Assembly: GCA_039881145.1 (NCBI GenBank)
Contig: JAYKKI010000013.1
Location: forward strand, 40,319,501-40,383,500
Length of the DNA: 64,000 nt
From: Druceiella hillmani
Lineage: Eukaryota > Arthropoda > Insecta > Lepidoptera > Hepialidae
Direction of reading: 5' to 3'
Each line of letters opens with the position of its first letter. The first letter of the stretch is position 1. Positions 13,205 to 24,502 of this stretch are shown here, one piece after another. The notes below the pieces were generated by a model that searched no databases, was not told the DNA's origin, and was given only the letters and a program-made list of their open reading frames with translations. The translations under genes and the position numbers were made by a program.

Positions 13205-13477
13205 TTGTACCCATTTTTAAACATATTGCGCGCACGGAGGAGTGTGAAATTTTGCATATTTAAAGTTTATATGAAAAAGGAGTGCAGATAGTCATATAAT
13301 ATATCCATATATTATATGACTATCTGCAATATCTGCATAATATATACATAGATTTTCATATAATATATCCATATATTAATACGTGAAGAGAACACTTTTT
13401 ACACCTATGTAAGCACATTGCGTGCACGGAACAATGTGAGATTTAATATGTTAAAGTTTATATGGAGGAGCGCAGAA
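13205..13477 (+). repeat. Two diverged direct repeats, about 190 bp apart
   Basis: The segments at about 13205-13290 and 13392-13477 share ATTGCG(C/T)GCACGGA, a GTGTGA/ATGTGA stretch and TTAAAGTTTATATG in the same order. A perfect foldback sits at the end of the first unit and is absent from the second. Confidence 0.7.
13284..13327. repeat. Perfect foldback: 21-bp arms, 2-base spacer
   Basis: The arms at 13284-13304 and 13307-13327 are exact reverse complements around a central CC. A further ATAATATATCCATATATTA palindrome follows at about 13360-13378 and repeats the inner half of the same foldback. The second unit of the surrounding direct repeat lacks the structure, so it arose after that repeat formed. 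Confidence 0.92.
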
Positions 13478-15827
13478 AACTAAAATTTACACATAAGTTA
13501 CAAATATTTTTAATTTTATATAGATACATTAAAATATTCTTTGGTAAAATTGTGACTGCTCTCTCATATTCAAATAACGAGTAAAAATATTGTTTGAACG
13601 AGACTTGAAATCATTTATCTCCACCGTAGCACAGCGAAATATCTTCAAATGAACCGAGAACGATTTCACGAGTGATTTATCCTTCGCACGCAACCCACAG
13701 ACAGACGGTATTGGTTTTGTTTTATGTACGTTAAATATATGTACTTAACGGATACATTTTATGATACCGAGTGAATATTTCGTCTATATGGGCGAATATT
13801 CAATGTATTACTCATAGTCCACTTTCGTCGATTGAGGAATGAATTTTTCACAGAAATATTATATAAAATTAAAAAATTGATTCTTTTAATTGAAGTCATT
13901 TAAATACCGGATAATATTCTATATAAAAAGATAAGATATTAAGCTGGCAGCTTGCTAATTAATCATTACAAAAATACAGACATACATAAGGATCCGTTTA
14001 GAATACTTGGAAATTAGTTATAATAAATAAAAAAGACGTCACATTTGAAAAACAAATTTAATGTTCCCATTTAGTTATTTTTACACAATACTGTAATACG
14101 CCAGCTGCACTTAAATATTGTAATGATTTTGAATTGAACCAAAAATTTTAATTTATTCATAAAACCAAAATATACCCTACCGTGGTAATCGAAGAAGCGA
14201 TCTTACGTCGCCGATACAGTCTATTTTTCCATTAACTTTTTCCGCTAACGGCTCTCCGTATTTTCTTCGTTCATTGAATTCTAAATATTTTCGTAATAAT
14301 AATCGTAAATTTCCAGATATTTTTCTAACTTCCAATGCCTACTTACTTATATTTTTTGATGGTTTTCATAATAAAACCAAGGAAAAATACACACCATAAA
14401 TCTTAATAATATATATAACTTTTATTAAACGTATATCTCGTTCACCTATGATCGCACAGAATGTTATATTATTTAAGTTAGATAGTTTGTGAAATGTCTT
14501 ACAAATTACATTCGATACCCTTTTTTATTTTCGAGAATTAATTATATTTTAAAGTCAATTAAACTGAAAGTTACTTGTAGTACAGATAAATACAATTACA
14601 AACTATGTACGGACAAAAGCGATGCTCTAATAAAGTACTGATAACGCGGTCAAGTACATATCATGATGCGAGCTGACAAAAGTATTGAAATACTCATCTT
14701 ATGGGGCCACTATTTATATCTAGGGTAATTGACTGTTAAATCAAATTCCATTTTTTAAATAACGTTGTAATATTTATTGTAATTTTTGCCTGATCATCTG
14801 AAACAAAGTGACTTGGATGCTACAAAACCTTCTCTAGACTAATTGCAATTTATATTTGATGGACTATTTGTGATTTGTTCTAAGGTTCCACAGTTCTTAT
14901 ATATCTGTATTACTGCCTGTTACAGTAGATTATCATAGCAACAGACAATGAAATTTTTTTTTCAAATTTTCTTCTGTTTTATATGTCGCGTGTCGTTTGA
15001 AAGAGCTATTAACTATATACTACAACAGTTAGGAATTCGGAACTACTTTTTTTCTAAATTTTATGTGGCTTATCCACATATATGTGAATAACCCACTATG
15101 AGATAAAGACCAAAATATGCAATAAGGGTGCATCCCTCCTCTCTAGCTTATTTCCGGAACTACTACACCACAAGTCGAGAAAAAAATAGAGATAGTAGAA
15201 TTCGTCAATAAGGTTACAGGAAAACTACAGCAATTATCCTAGGTTTTACAGTTTATTAGAAATTCATGATATGTTACAATTGAATGTTTAAATTTACATA
15301 TTTACTTAGTGTATACGAAGTTCTCCTAGTATATGTTCCTTTTTTTTCTCAGTATGAAAAATGTTCTTATGATAATAAAATGTTCGTCAATAATAGTTGA
15401 ATTCTCTACCAATAACCTCGGTGTCCCCACTCCTTAGACTTGACGCTGTGCGGATACTGTCCGCTTATATGCTGAAACTCGAAGATCTGCTGTTATCACA
15501 TTAGTTATTTGTCACATTATGTGTCACATTAGTTATTTGTGTCTCAAGCACAGATGCTTTTGTTAAACTCTGGATTTCTACTCCTCAATCTTTGTGTCGT
15601 GGGAATACAGCCTGCTTAAATCATGAAAATTTAATACCTGCCTTTCTTAAATAATTTTCTAAACCAATTTGGATATTTTTTTATTCGAATAACCCCAGTA
15701 CAGTAATATAAGTAGTTAGACTTTAATCATGGATATTGAAGGTACATTATAGAATTCCTCGACATCGTCCGGCACATGTGTGATGATTCCATTTGGATGA
15801 CGTAGACATAAAGACAATCTATAATCT

Positions 15828-15880
15828 AATACAATCAACGTGGGCATAAACCGTGTAAATACAATCAACGTGGGCATAAA
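15828..15880 (+). repeat. Short tandem duplication, 30 bp period
   Basis: The motif ACAATCAACGTGGGCATAAA occurs twice, 30 bases apart, ending at 15850 and 15880. It is a small local duplication within block A. Confidence 0.85.
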
Positions 15881-15974
15881 ATGTTATTTTTTAATGAAAT
15901 TTCAAAATATTTTTAAATTTTTTTGCAAATGATTTTTCTTCGAGGTGTTTTAAACCATAAAAGATAAACATATT

Positions 15975-16209
15975 CACAATTAAATGAAACTACGTGATGT
16001 AGTATTATTTCTACTTTCTTTAAGTTGTTTACCACGATCTAGGTTTCTTTGTGTTACAACATCTTCAGGTGGGCTATTAGCAAAGATAACAGAACGAAAC
16101 CTAGGTCGTGGTAAAGAACTTAAAGAAAGTAGAAATAATACTATATCACGTAGTTTCATTTAATTGTGAATAATGAATTTCTACAAAAATAACGCCAAAT
16201 ATATTCAAT
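15975..16209 (-). mobile_element. Penelope-like / retrozyme-type element copy 1, with inverted arms
   Basis: The 235-bp insertion is flanked by an exact 13-bp direct repeat, AGATAAACATATT, at 15962-15974 and 16210-16222. Block B around 42222-42250 has the same flank uninterrupted, which acts as an empty site. The two outer arms are inverted copies of each other: CACAATTAAATGAAACTACG on the left, its complement near 16140-16168 on the right. A tail with TAACGCCAAATATATTCAA follows, shared by the other copies. The left arm carries a hammerhead-like ribozyme on the minus strand. The right arm has only the ribozyme's 3' half. Inverted terminal units, variable-length target duplications and a hammerhead are features of Penelope-like element pLTRs. 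No reverse transcriptase is present, so this is a solo or partial, non-autonomous copy. Confidence 0.7.
16027..16085 (-). ncRNA. Hammerhead-like ribozyme, copy 1 (decayed)
   Basis: Reading the minus strand 5' to 3', stem I strand CCAC is followed by CUGAAGA, stem II, GAAA, stem III and the 3' stem I strand GUGG. The predicted cleavage site lies between 16036 and 16035. Stem II has a mismatched closing pair (ACAAA instead of ACAAC). Stem III is damaged, reading CCUAGAU where the other copies have the palindromic CCUAGGU. Stem I is intact. Activity is probably reduced or lost. Confidence 0.55.
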
Positions 16210-17849
16210 AGATAAACATATTTTAAAAAAGGTTAGGAACTAGGAACTGTAAATTAAAAACATTTTTTTAATTTTTTTTATGACAATTTTTAACGGAATT
16301 AGTGTATTTTACCATAATTAAAAATGAATCAGCATATAAAATATCAGCAGATAATTAGTTGTTTAGGATAACGAGTAACTAACTGGTTACCCACGTGTCT
16401 CGTAATCGGATTAGCATAACACAGAATAAACTGTATGAAATCAAAAAAAATAACTTCATTAAACTATTAACTGATTTACTTGGCTGCAACAATTTATATT
16501 TTGGAAAATTTTATTGAGGCAAATAAAACACTTAGTTATACTGTCACATTAAAGTTAAAGAAAAGGTGTCACACTGTCTAATAAAGTTAGAAAAAATTAA
16601 GAAATAAAATTAAAGTTTAAAAAACTAAAAAAACATTATTTTGTAGCAATTTGAACTAAAAAAAGAATAAAAATCTCTAAATAGAGAGGTTTTCATCAAG
16701 AGCGAAAAGATATCTCACAACTCCGTGTAATTTATTTTTTTTAAATATGCTAAGAAAGCGATTGACAAAAAAATGAATGAATGAAGAATGTAAGTGCAAG
16801 AAAATCGGGTGACTGGTATTGGATGTACGTGTTTCTTTTAGACAGGTAAAATAAACTATACCGTCCGGTATCAGGCGGGATTATAAACTACTACTAAACA
16901 AAGGGTTTCAACGTTAGAATCAAGGAATTTCAACGTAATTATTAAATAATTTAAAGAAATGCATGACCAAAAACAATTTCCGTCGGAGTTGAAAGTAAGT
17001 TCCTTATGGATTGAAACCATTTCCTTTTGCAATTCTGTTTCGAAGTAATTAACACATCAAAACAGGGTATGGGTTTATAAGTTCTAGTTTTTGAAATTAC
17101 TTATTTTTATGTTAGTTTTATGTTTTTCGTTGATCGTTCGACTCTAGTAAAACTATTGTAAGATTATAATAGGTCTTACACTATTTGTCTCGCTTGAAAA
17201 TAAAAAAATAAATATAAAGAAGAAAGACATATCCTGTTGGAGGCGATAAAATATTGAACGCTTTTTAAACAAGTCAAATGCATTCATAAAAAAAAAATTA
17301 ACTCACGGTATTTCTATTTGAGGTAGCCAGATAATAAACGAATACTAGCAAGAGTTAGCGAAGCTCCAGCTTTCAAAATAACTTTTCTGAACTTTTCCGA
17401 GCTCGTTTTTTGCTTTGGGCGGACATATTTTCCGTTATCATTTTATTTTCACCTTTTAGTTTGTTGTAAAATGAATTTATAGCCACGGACTATTGCGCAG
17501 CAGGAATTTACTTGGTTCGTTTTATTTGTGTACTATGTGGCGTAATACACGAGATGTGGTAAATGTGAAATATGAGTAAATCACTACTCCTATTTGCAGG
17601 AAATATTCATTTTAAGAGAAGCATTAATCCTATTTATGATTTGGGTAACATAAATATCCCCTAAATTGGTAGCAATTTTGGTAGCGTGGTTTATTATTTC
17701 ACATTCCTCTAACATTCCTCTCCTTAATATTTCGATATTATAAATTTAAACTTAGAGCTAAATATAAATCAAAGTCATTTAGTAGGCGTGTATTTATTTT
17801 TATATTCAGCAGGATGATTTTTTCGGTGACAGTTGAGTATCCCCTTATT

Positions 17850-18488
17850 AACACTTATTTCAGGTTTGGGTACTGAAAATTCTATTTCTCCGACTGACGT
17901 TTGCATGTATGTAAACCACTTCTCATCGCCGGTGACTAACTAATTCAGCCAATCGAAATTACGTCAATGTCAATAAATGTTGAATATTGTAACTAGTGGG
18001 ATATCCAAACACCGTATTTTGAAACTTTTCCCAATTCGTGCATATGAATTTCTATGCTACCATAACTGCAGTGTAGTTCCTCTGACAATTGATGAGTCAT
18101 CAGTCAAGGATCCTCCTTAAGTAGGCGTCGTAATCATTGAACGTCCGATTCAACAGGACATCCGGTACAGGGTTCGTCCTCAAGACCATAGTCCTTATTC
18201 CTGAATTTTGTGAACCAAATCTTTGCCGTCGCGTAAGTCCTCGGCCATCCCATGATATATATTATTTGTGAAAATATTTGAATCGTGATGAAGACAAAAC
18301 TCGTAAAATAATAGAGTGCATGTTTGATATCGATTTAAATCCATTATCTTTTATCTAATTCACTTGAAGCTTCGAGGCTGACTGTTGTCAACTGACTGAA
18401 CTACAATACAGTAAAATCTTCTACAAGTTTCGGAAATCTTTCTAGAAAAATCCCGAAGTTCTGGCTAAAAACTCACTAGTCAACCTAA
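17850..18488 (-). pseudogene. mariner transposase remnant with one terminal inverted repeat
   Basis: The minus strand carries a broken mariner-type transposase. Its 5' end at 18488 begins TTAGGTTGACTAGTGAG, which resembles known mariner terminal repeats, next to a TA at 18489-18490. Pieces in order are a helix-turn-helix-like stretch near 18190-18240, YGLEDEPCTGCP near 18170, a GKVSK-G-W stretch near 18010-18040, and LVTGDEKWFTY at about 17908-17940. GDEKW holds the first catalytic aspartate of this family. The part carrying the later catalytic acids and the second terminal repeat is not visible, so the copy is truncated at its 3' side. Stops and frameshifts are frequent. Block B lacks it, so it inserted after the block duplication. 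Confidence 0.8.
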
Positions 18489-19009
18489 TATAAAAATTAT
18501 ATAGGAAACGTAGACATTTTTTGGAAAAAATTTTATTTTTTTAACACTTGTTTCTTCTAAACCATTCGATCGCAATGAAGTAATATGATTAAACACATAG
18601 TATAGATTATGGCTTTACATATTCATATCAATACTTCAACAACAACCCTCATAACAGGGTGCTCGTCACGTGACCCAGTCGTAACAACTTATCATATATA
18701 ACTCTCGACACCTAAAAAGTCTACCTTAGGTTAATTAACGTTTTAACTGTTTGAAATTTTGAGGCAATAAAATAACTCGAGGTGAAAACATTTATTAATG
18801 AAAGAATGAACAAGACATTTCTTATTCTTTTAACTTGTACGTACGAATGTGGAATGTTCTTACTGATTTATCATAACAAATATTAATAAATATGTGTGTA
18901 TACAATAACGTAATAGAGGTTTCCCAATTGGATTTACAGTTAGAGGCTCTACTTGAAATAATAGTTGGTTACAATACGCAAAATTATAACAGGGAGAAAT
19001 TATAAAGTC

Positions 19010-19145
19010 ATCATTACCTGTCTCAGCTGACTCGTGATTTTTAGTCAGCACTAGAAAGGAAACAATAATTCACGTCAGAGTCCCAGCATGAAGAAAATAA
19101 TTTGTTTTAATCCTGGAGCACAGGGATGCTCCTTGAGGTGATATA
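19010..19145. other. Best-conserved stretch of block A
   Basis: Compared with 46585-46725 in block B this stretch is unusually similar, by eye about 85% with mostly transition differences. Both copies keep CAGCTGAC, AATAATTCACGTCAGAGTC and the GGGATGCTCCTTGAGG motif. The last can pair with an upstream GAGCA to form a small hairpin. No open frame spans it. It may be under constraint, or it may simply lack indels. Confidence 0.45.
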
Positions 19146-19947
19146 TCTCGTAAAACGTCGTTCTACGCACAATACGTAAAAATTAATTTATGATAAAAAT
19201 TCAACACAGATTTATTGTTTGGACTAAACCCTTGCCTTTTTCATCCAACTATGTTTTTTTTACCGAGAAGGATTCAATAAATAATTTAATCTTTCGCCTG
19301 CGCTCGAGTCTCAGAGGCCCGATTATAAACTTTTTGTAACTTTAGAACATAAATTATGAGTTAGTTTTTACAGAGAAAACTGACTTTTATTCTTTTAGTT
19401 ATTATTTCTAGCTCAAAGATACCCTTCCATGGAACCAGAGTATAAAGCCCCTTATTTATATATATCGTTTTTGTATTCTGAAATAAAATTATGACCTATT
19501 ATATTTTCACAACTTATATCATTTTATGTGCACATAAACTATTTTACTTTTGTAGCAATTTTACATCTACAATAAAAACTATCCGGCAGTTATTTATTAC
19601 GATATCATTCAGCAATATCTTTTCATGTCGTAAATTACTCGTAACAAACCTTTACGACCAGTGGAGTACGGAAATATTTAAAGGCTGACTCGGATATAGA
19701 AGCAACAGAAGAGTAGTACCGACTGTCTAGTTTTGATCAATGTCATTTAAGAAGTGTAGGAAGAAAAAAATTTATCACCGAGAAATTTAACGTTTTGAAC
19801 TTATTCTGAAGAAACTTTCATGGAAAACTTTCATTCAGTTTTGCAACAATCAAAAGTTATAATAATAACTTCACTTTTCTTTACACATCAGTGTCCTTTA
19901 GTATGTATACATACATACATAAACATATTTATTATTATTTATTTTGT

Positions 19948-20139
19948 CCAGAATTAAATGAAACTATAATATAGTATTATTTCTACTTTCTTTAAGTTCT
20001 TTACCACGACCTAGGTTTCGTTGTATTACAACATCTTCAGGTGGGATATTTGCAAAGATAGTAGAAATAATACTACATCACGTAGTTTCATTTAATTGTG
20101 AATAATTAATTTCTACAAAGTTAACGCCAATATATTCGA
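19948..20139 (-). mobile_element. Penelope-like / retrozyme-type element copy 2
   Basis: The 192-bp insertion is flanked by the exact 12-bp repeat TATTTATTTTGT at 19936-19947 and 20140-20151. Block B near 47465-47480 shows a similar flank without the element. It has the same AATTAAATGAAACTA left arm, the inverted TAGTTTCATTTAATT right arm and the TAACGCCAA-TATATTC tail as copy 1, but the right arm has lost most of its inner part. The best-preserved hammerhead motif of the family lies in the left arm, minus strand. There is no coding capacity. Confidence 0.72.
19999..20057 (-). ncRNA. Hammerhead-like ribozyme, copy 2 (best preserved)
   Basis: On the minus strand: stem I strand CCAC (20044-20041), invariant CUGAAGA (20040-20034), one extra U (20033), stem II GUUGU/ACAAC around loop AAU (20032-20020), invariant GAAA (20019-20016), and a stem III of A/U, C/G and C/G pairs around UA (to 20009). 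H17 is C at 20008, followed by the stem I strand GUGG (20007-20004) and AAAG, which can pair with CUUU farther upstream. CUGANGA, GAAA and the NUH site are the hammerhead core. Cleavage is predicted between 20008 and 20007. The extra U before stem II departs from the textbook fold. Stem III is too short to be stable alone and its CCUAGG sequence is self-complementary, as expected of hammerheads that act as dimers. Confidence 0.72.
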
Positions 20140-21074
20140 TATTTATTTTGTTATTAATTCTAAAATTGTAGTAAGCGTAACCGAGTAGCAGAAGTGATCA
20201 AATTGTGACAAAAAGCATGTGAATTCAGTTTCCACTCAGAATAAATATTTTCTACGTAACATATCAATTATGCTAAATACATGCTAAATAACTTTGAAAT
20301 ATAATCTAAAACTTCTACCAACTTTTTGCAGCCAGTGCAGGACTTAGTGCGCTAAAAAATTATCAAACTTAACGTTAAAGATAGTGACGTAAAAAGAGTC
20401 AAATTTGTTAAAAATCTACGAGCAATAATCGAACATTCCTTGATTGTTGCTGAGAATGGGACTACACGCTGCTATAACCTTTGGTTCAAATATGAATATT
20501 TACAAAATAACTCATTTAACGATCCATCGAAATCAACATACGAAAACAAATACCGATCGTCTCTGATGCAGTATCGTTTTTTCTAATAAATTCTATTTTT
20601 GAACCTAGATTTCAAAATGATGCGCACGGTATGTACACTAATGTTAATCGCTTAAACCAGCGATAAAGGCTCTATTAAGTGCAGCACTCATGAAAGTTAT
20701 ATTGTAGATAAAATAACCAAAAATTTTGTTGAATATTGCAAAAAAGTGAGTCTCTTTGTAGAAAAAATTAAAACACAAATCAATTAAAACTTTTATCAAC
20801 TCTTTTTTGTTGATTAATGATTTAAACATAGCCTATTTGATAGTAAAGTGTTCCAACGTGATATCGACTCAATACTCTAGTGGAATCTGAGCAACAAATT
20901 ACATTTAATGTAAGCAAACCTGCAAGATAACGTGCTACATCTTACGTGTCCCCCCTTGTGTATGGTGTAAGCTGGGTAGAACTACACTCGATAGGGTCTC
21001 ATCCGTACGTAATTCCAAAGTAATTATGTACAATCTTCACATATTTCATAGTCACATGATATGATTTATCGTTA

Positions 21075-21075
<1 letters not shown>

Positions 21076-21126
<51 letters not shown>

Positions 21127-21178
21127 TATACACATACACACACACATATACATATATATATATATATATATACACACT
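21076..21178. repeat. Compound (TA)n(CA)n(TA)n microsatellite
   Basis: A TA run is followed by two CA-rich runs and another TA run. It is simple-sequence DNA with no other function visible. Confidence 0.97.
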
Positions 21179-21375
21179 ATTTATTCTAATGTATCCTTGA
21201 AATGACAGTAGAGGTATCCTGATGTTGGAGAAAATGTTAAAGTAGTTATATATAATAGGTTTTTGTGTTACAAAATATATTGATAATATTATTATTATTT
21301 CGATATAATTTTCGGATATAATTTTGCCCGATCTTAAGTTGAGTAGCGCTTCATGCTCCTGGCTGCTAAATCAAA

Positions 21376-21462
21376 GGATGATGTCATAGTTTATACCACC
21401 TATCTAGAGCACGATGATGCCATAGTTTATAGGATGATGTCATAGTTTATACCACCTATCTA
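21376..21462 (+). repeat. Tandem repeat, 56 bp period with a partial middle unit
   Basis: The motif GATGATGTCATAGTTTATA is present at 21376-21406 and 21432-21462, each continuing into CCACCTATCTA. A partial copy with one substitution lies at 21412-21431. Block B has only one related unit near 51478-51500, so the expansion is specific to block A. Confidence 0.8.
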
Positions 21463-22528
21463 CTGACTAGAACACGGTGTTTAAAAAAGAATTCAATTTA
21501 ATTAAATTTGTTATTTATTTGAATTTTTATATAAAACACAATATTAGAATATAATACAATAATTCTTAAGGAATGGGTAACAGTCTACCCACGACGCGGG
21601 ATGAGGGTTCACTGACTGATTCAAAGCTGAATTTTCTATCTGAGACTCGTATTAGGCCTAGGTAGATGTTTCTGAAACAAGGAAAATCGGATATTTGTGG
21701 AGTATTGAGATTATACAGCACTTTCCTAAGCATATTTCTATCCTAGCGTGGGGTATAATTTCCCCCCGATTAAAAGGATATTTCCATATAATTTTTCAAT
21801 TATCATAGAATTTTACTCTCAGTCATGGACGTGATACAGTTTCTTCATTGAAACTGCGATCATATTCAGAGTCATTATTGAGATATTTACATTGTATTAT
21901 CGTTAAAATACTCATTACAGGAAAACTTATAAGATTGCTAAAATTATCTTAGTCATCTTTCAGAGTTTTAAGTTCCTTCTTACCTAATGATTCCAATTGT
22001 TCAATATTATCTAAATTAACGTTTAACATTTTAAAACTTTAAAATGGTAGTATTACATTTTTTAAATTTGTCCAGCTTACAGCCCTTATCACCTATAAGT
22101 TTATAATCGGAAGATATTCTATTTGCATTAATCCTAAGATTTGTCTAAGCAAGTAGTCATGTATTTTTAAAGAATGCAGTACATTTAGATTTCAAATTTA
22201 GTACCTCTGTACCGGATACAATGAATTCTTTAATATCAGAATCTCATTCGTTGATTAATTTTGCTGACTCCGACTGGACAAATAACCATTTAATCGTTAC
22301 CAAATATCGATTTTCCAAAAATTAATCTATTACTACATAGTTGTGATAGTGCAGTAACGGCTTTTTGTCATAATTTCAATTTCGCAAATGGAGTTACTCC
22401 AAACTACTGAAATTTCTAACATATTTATTGCATAGGAATATATGGTTAGAAATATGTTCGCAGGTATTAAAATTTTATGGCATGTGTTTGCAGGTACAAA
22501 AAAACCAGTTCATTTTAGAAACCATAAA

Positions 22529-22533
22529 ATATA

Positions 22534-22605
<72 letters not shown>

Positions 22606-22624
22606 TATATTTTTTTTTTTTTTT
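22529..22624. repeat. (TA)n microsatellite ending in a T run
   Basis: A TA run of roughly 80 bases with minor interruptions, followed by fourteen or so T residues. The alternating codons TAT/ATA give spurious poly(Tyr-Ile) frames. Confidence 0.97.
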
Positions 22625-22749
22625 AGTGTTATACAACTTGATTGAAATAAAAAAAACAGATAAAAATCATAATGATGGCCATGATATCGGCTTTATTGAA
22701 AAGGTAATTTCATACCATTTGTACGTAAATACAATTTCAGACATGTGGG

Positions 22750-23420
22750 CGCCGCGACTAGCTCGAAAGAAGCGTAATCTGGAAATCCAATTCTCAACCA
22801 CTTCTTCGAATAATAGTTTGTTTAACGATGAAGCTTATTTTTGACTGAATAGCTACGTCGATAAATAAAATCATTGGATTTATAGTGAAGAAAAAATATA
22901 GTGAAGAAATGTTATAACAAGCACAAAAATTCACTGTTTGGTGTGCTTTATGTACTGGAGGAATCATTGACCCGTATTCCTTCAAAGATAATGCCGGTTA
23001 GAACATGACGGTCAATGGAGAGCATCTTGTAGCCATCATTGATGACTTTTTCGTTCTCTATTTGAATTGCTTAATGTTAAATAGCTTTGGTTTTAACAAG
23101 ACTGTGCAACTTACCATATAACATACGACACAATCAATTTATTGCAGGAAACATTCGGCGAGCGTATTGTTTTCCTTGTGAATTGGTCTCTACGATCGTA
23201 TGATTCATACCCACAGATTACTTTCTGTAGGGGTATGTAAAGTCGCTAGTCTATTTCGATAAACCACAGACGTTGAAACACTTGGAAGACAACATTTGCT
23301 GCATTATTACCAATATACGACCGCAATTGCCCCAAAAAGTCGTTGAGAACTTGATTTCCAGACTGCGCTCCATTCGAGCCAGCTGCAGCGCCCATATTCC
23401 TGAAGTCGTATTTATAAATA
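22750..23420 (+). pseudogene. Tc1/mariner transposase remnant, C-terminal two thirds
   Basis: Read across stops on the plus strand, the segment follows the order of a Tc1/mariner transposase common in arthropods. FNDEAYF at about 22816 is the first catalytic aspartate region and is followed by a LNSYVDK-like stretch. KFTVWCALCTGGIIDPYSF appears at about 22928, then NAG-NMTVNGEHLVAIIDDFF near 22990-23050. A QQDGAT-like region is lost. Next come ETFGERIVF near 23150 and VNWSLRSYDSYPQITF near 23180-23225, replacing the usual NWPPRSCDLTPLDYFLWG, and a degraded C-terminal helix region to about 23400. The sequence has several in-frame stops and at least two frameshifts. The N-terminal DNA-binding domain and both terminal repeats are not visible. 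It is inactive. Confidence 0.8.
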
Positions 23421-24456
23421 ACATAAAGCTACCATTCCAATAAAGTCAATACCATGGCTTTTTTTTTATCCATTTTATTTTATATTTATATATTTATAAA
23501 TAAATACCGTTATGACACTAAAAATAAATATGCAAAATATTTTTAAAAATTATAATATCATTTTAGAAGAGCCTAATGAAGTACTTCTTTATTTCTTATA
23601 ACTGCATGAGTAAGTTATAAAAATTGCAAAATATTTTTAAGGTTAATATTTAAGATATTTTATTGCCAAATTTCATAAAAGATATTACGTCCTTCTATCT
23701 AGAAAACGGATAAAGTCAAAATTATAAAAAAGAACGTTATTAGAAAATTACCGACAATTTACTAGAAGAATATAGCGACAAAATAGTATAATTTTACGCT
23801 TGTGAAAGTTATGCATGGCAATAATAAAATTGTACAAGAAACTAAGTTCGATGCTCGGGTAATCATACCATTAAAGAAAAAACGCATAACACTAATATTT
23901 GACATACGATTATAAAAATTAAAATATGTTACAATTTTCACTCACTGTGTCGCCCATAATATGATAGTACTTCAAACCCACAGTAATAAACTGCAAATAA
24001 AGATAAATAGAAGATAATGTTAATATTGTTTTAATGTCTATTTCAGTTAAATTAAAATGCATTATTATTTTAACTTTTTTAAACCTTGTTTTTCGAATAT
24101 TAATATATGTCCTATAAAATTTACATGCATGCCAACTCACCAGACTAAATTTTTTTATAAATAAATACTAGTCTACACATCTTTACTATGAGTTTAAGCA
24201 AGTAATCATAGTGGATATAAAAGTTTCACATAACATGGAAATGTTAATATCGAAATAAAAAAATTCGATCGCGAACGAGATTTGTATCCTTCTATTTACA
24301 ATTCCACATACTCAAAAATCAAGATACAGTTTCTGGTTACCCCGTGATTTATAATCACTCTTTCTACGTGTTCTCAATTATATGAATTTCATGTTGATAC
24401 GTCATCATACTTAAGTCTATCTGATTTGAAAATTTTAATTTTCGGAGAATTTCCAG

Positions 24457-24502
24457 TCAAAGAATATATAAATACTTGCGTCAAAGGATATATAAATACT
24501 TA
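24457..24502 (+). repeat. Short tandem duplication, 24 bp period
   Basis: TCAAAG(A/G)ATATATAAATACTT occurs twice in succession. It is a small local duplication. Confidence 0.85.

Noticed and set aside
22428..22844. 138-codon plus-strand frame with a long Tyr-Ile repeat
   Set aside because: The length comes from a (TA)n microsatellite, which reads as alternating Tyr and Ile. The flanking codons match no family, and the 3' part belongs to a broken transposase.
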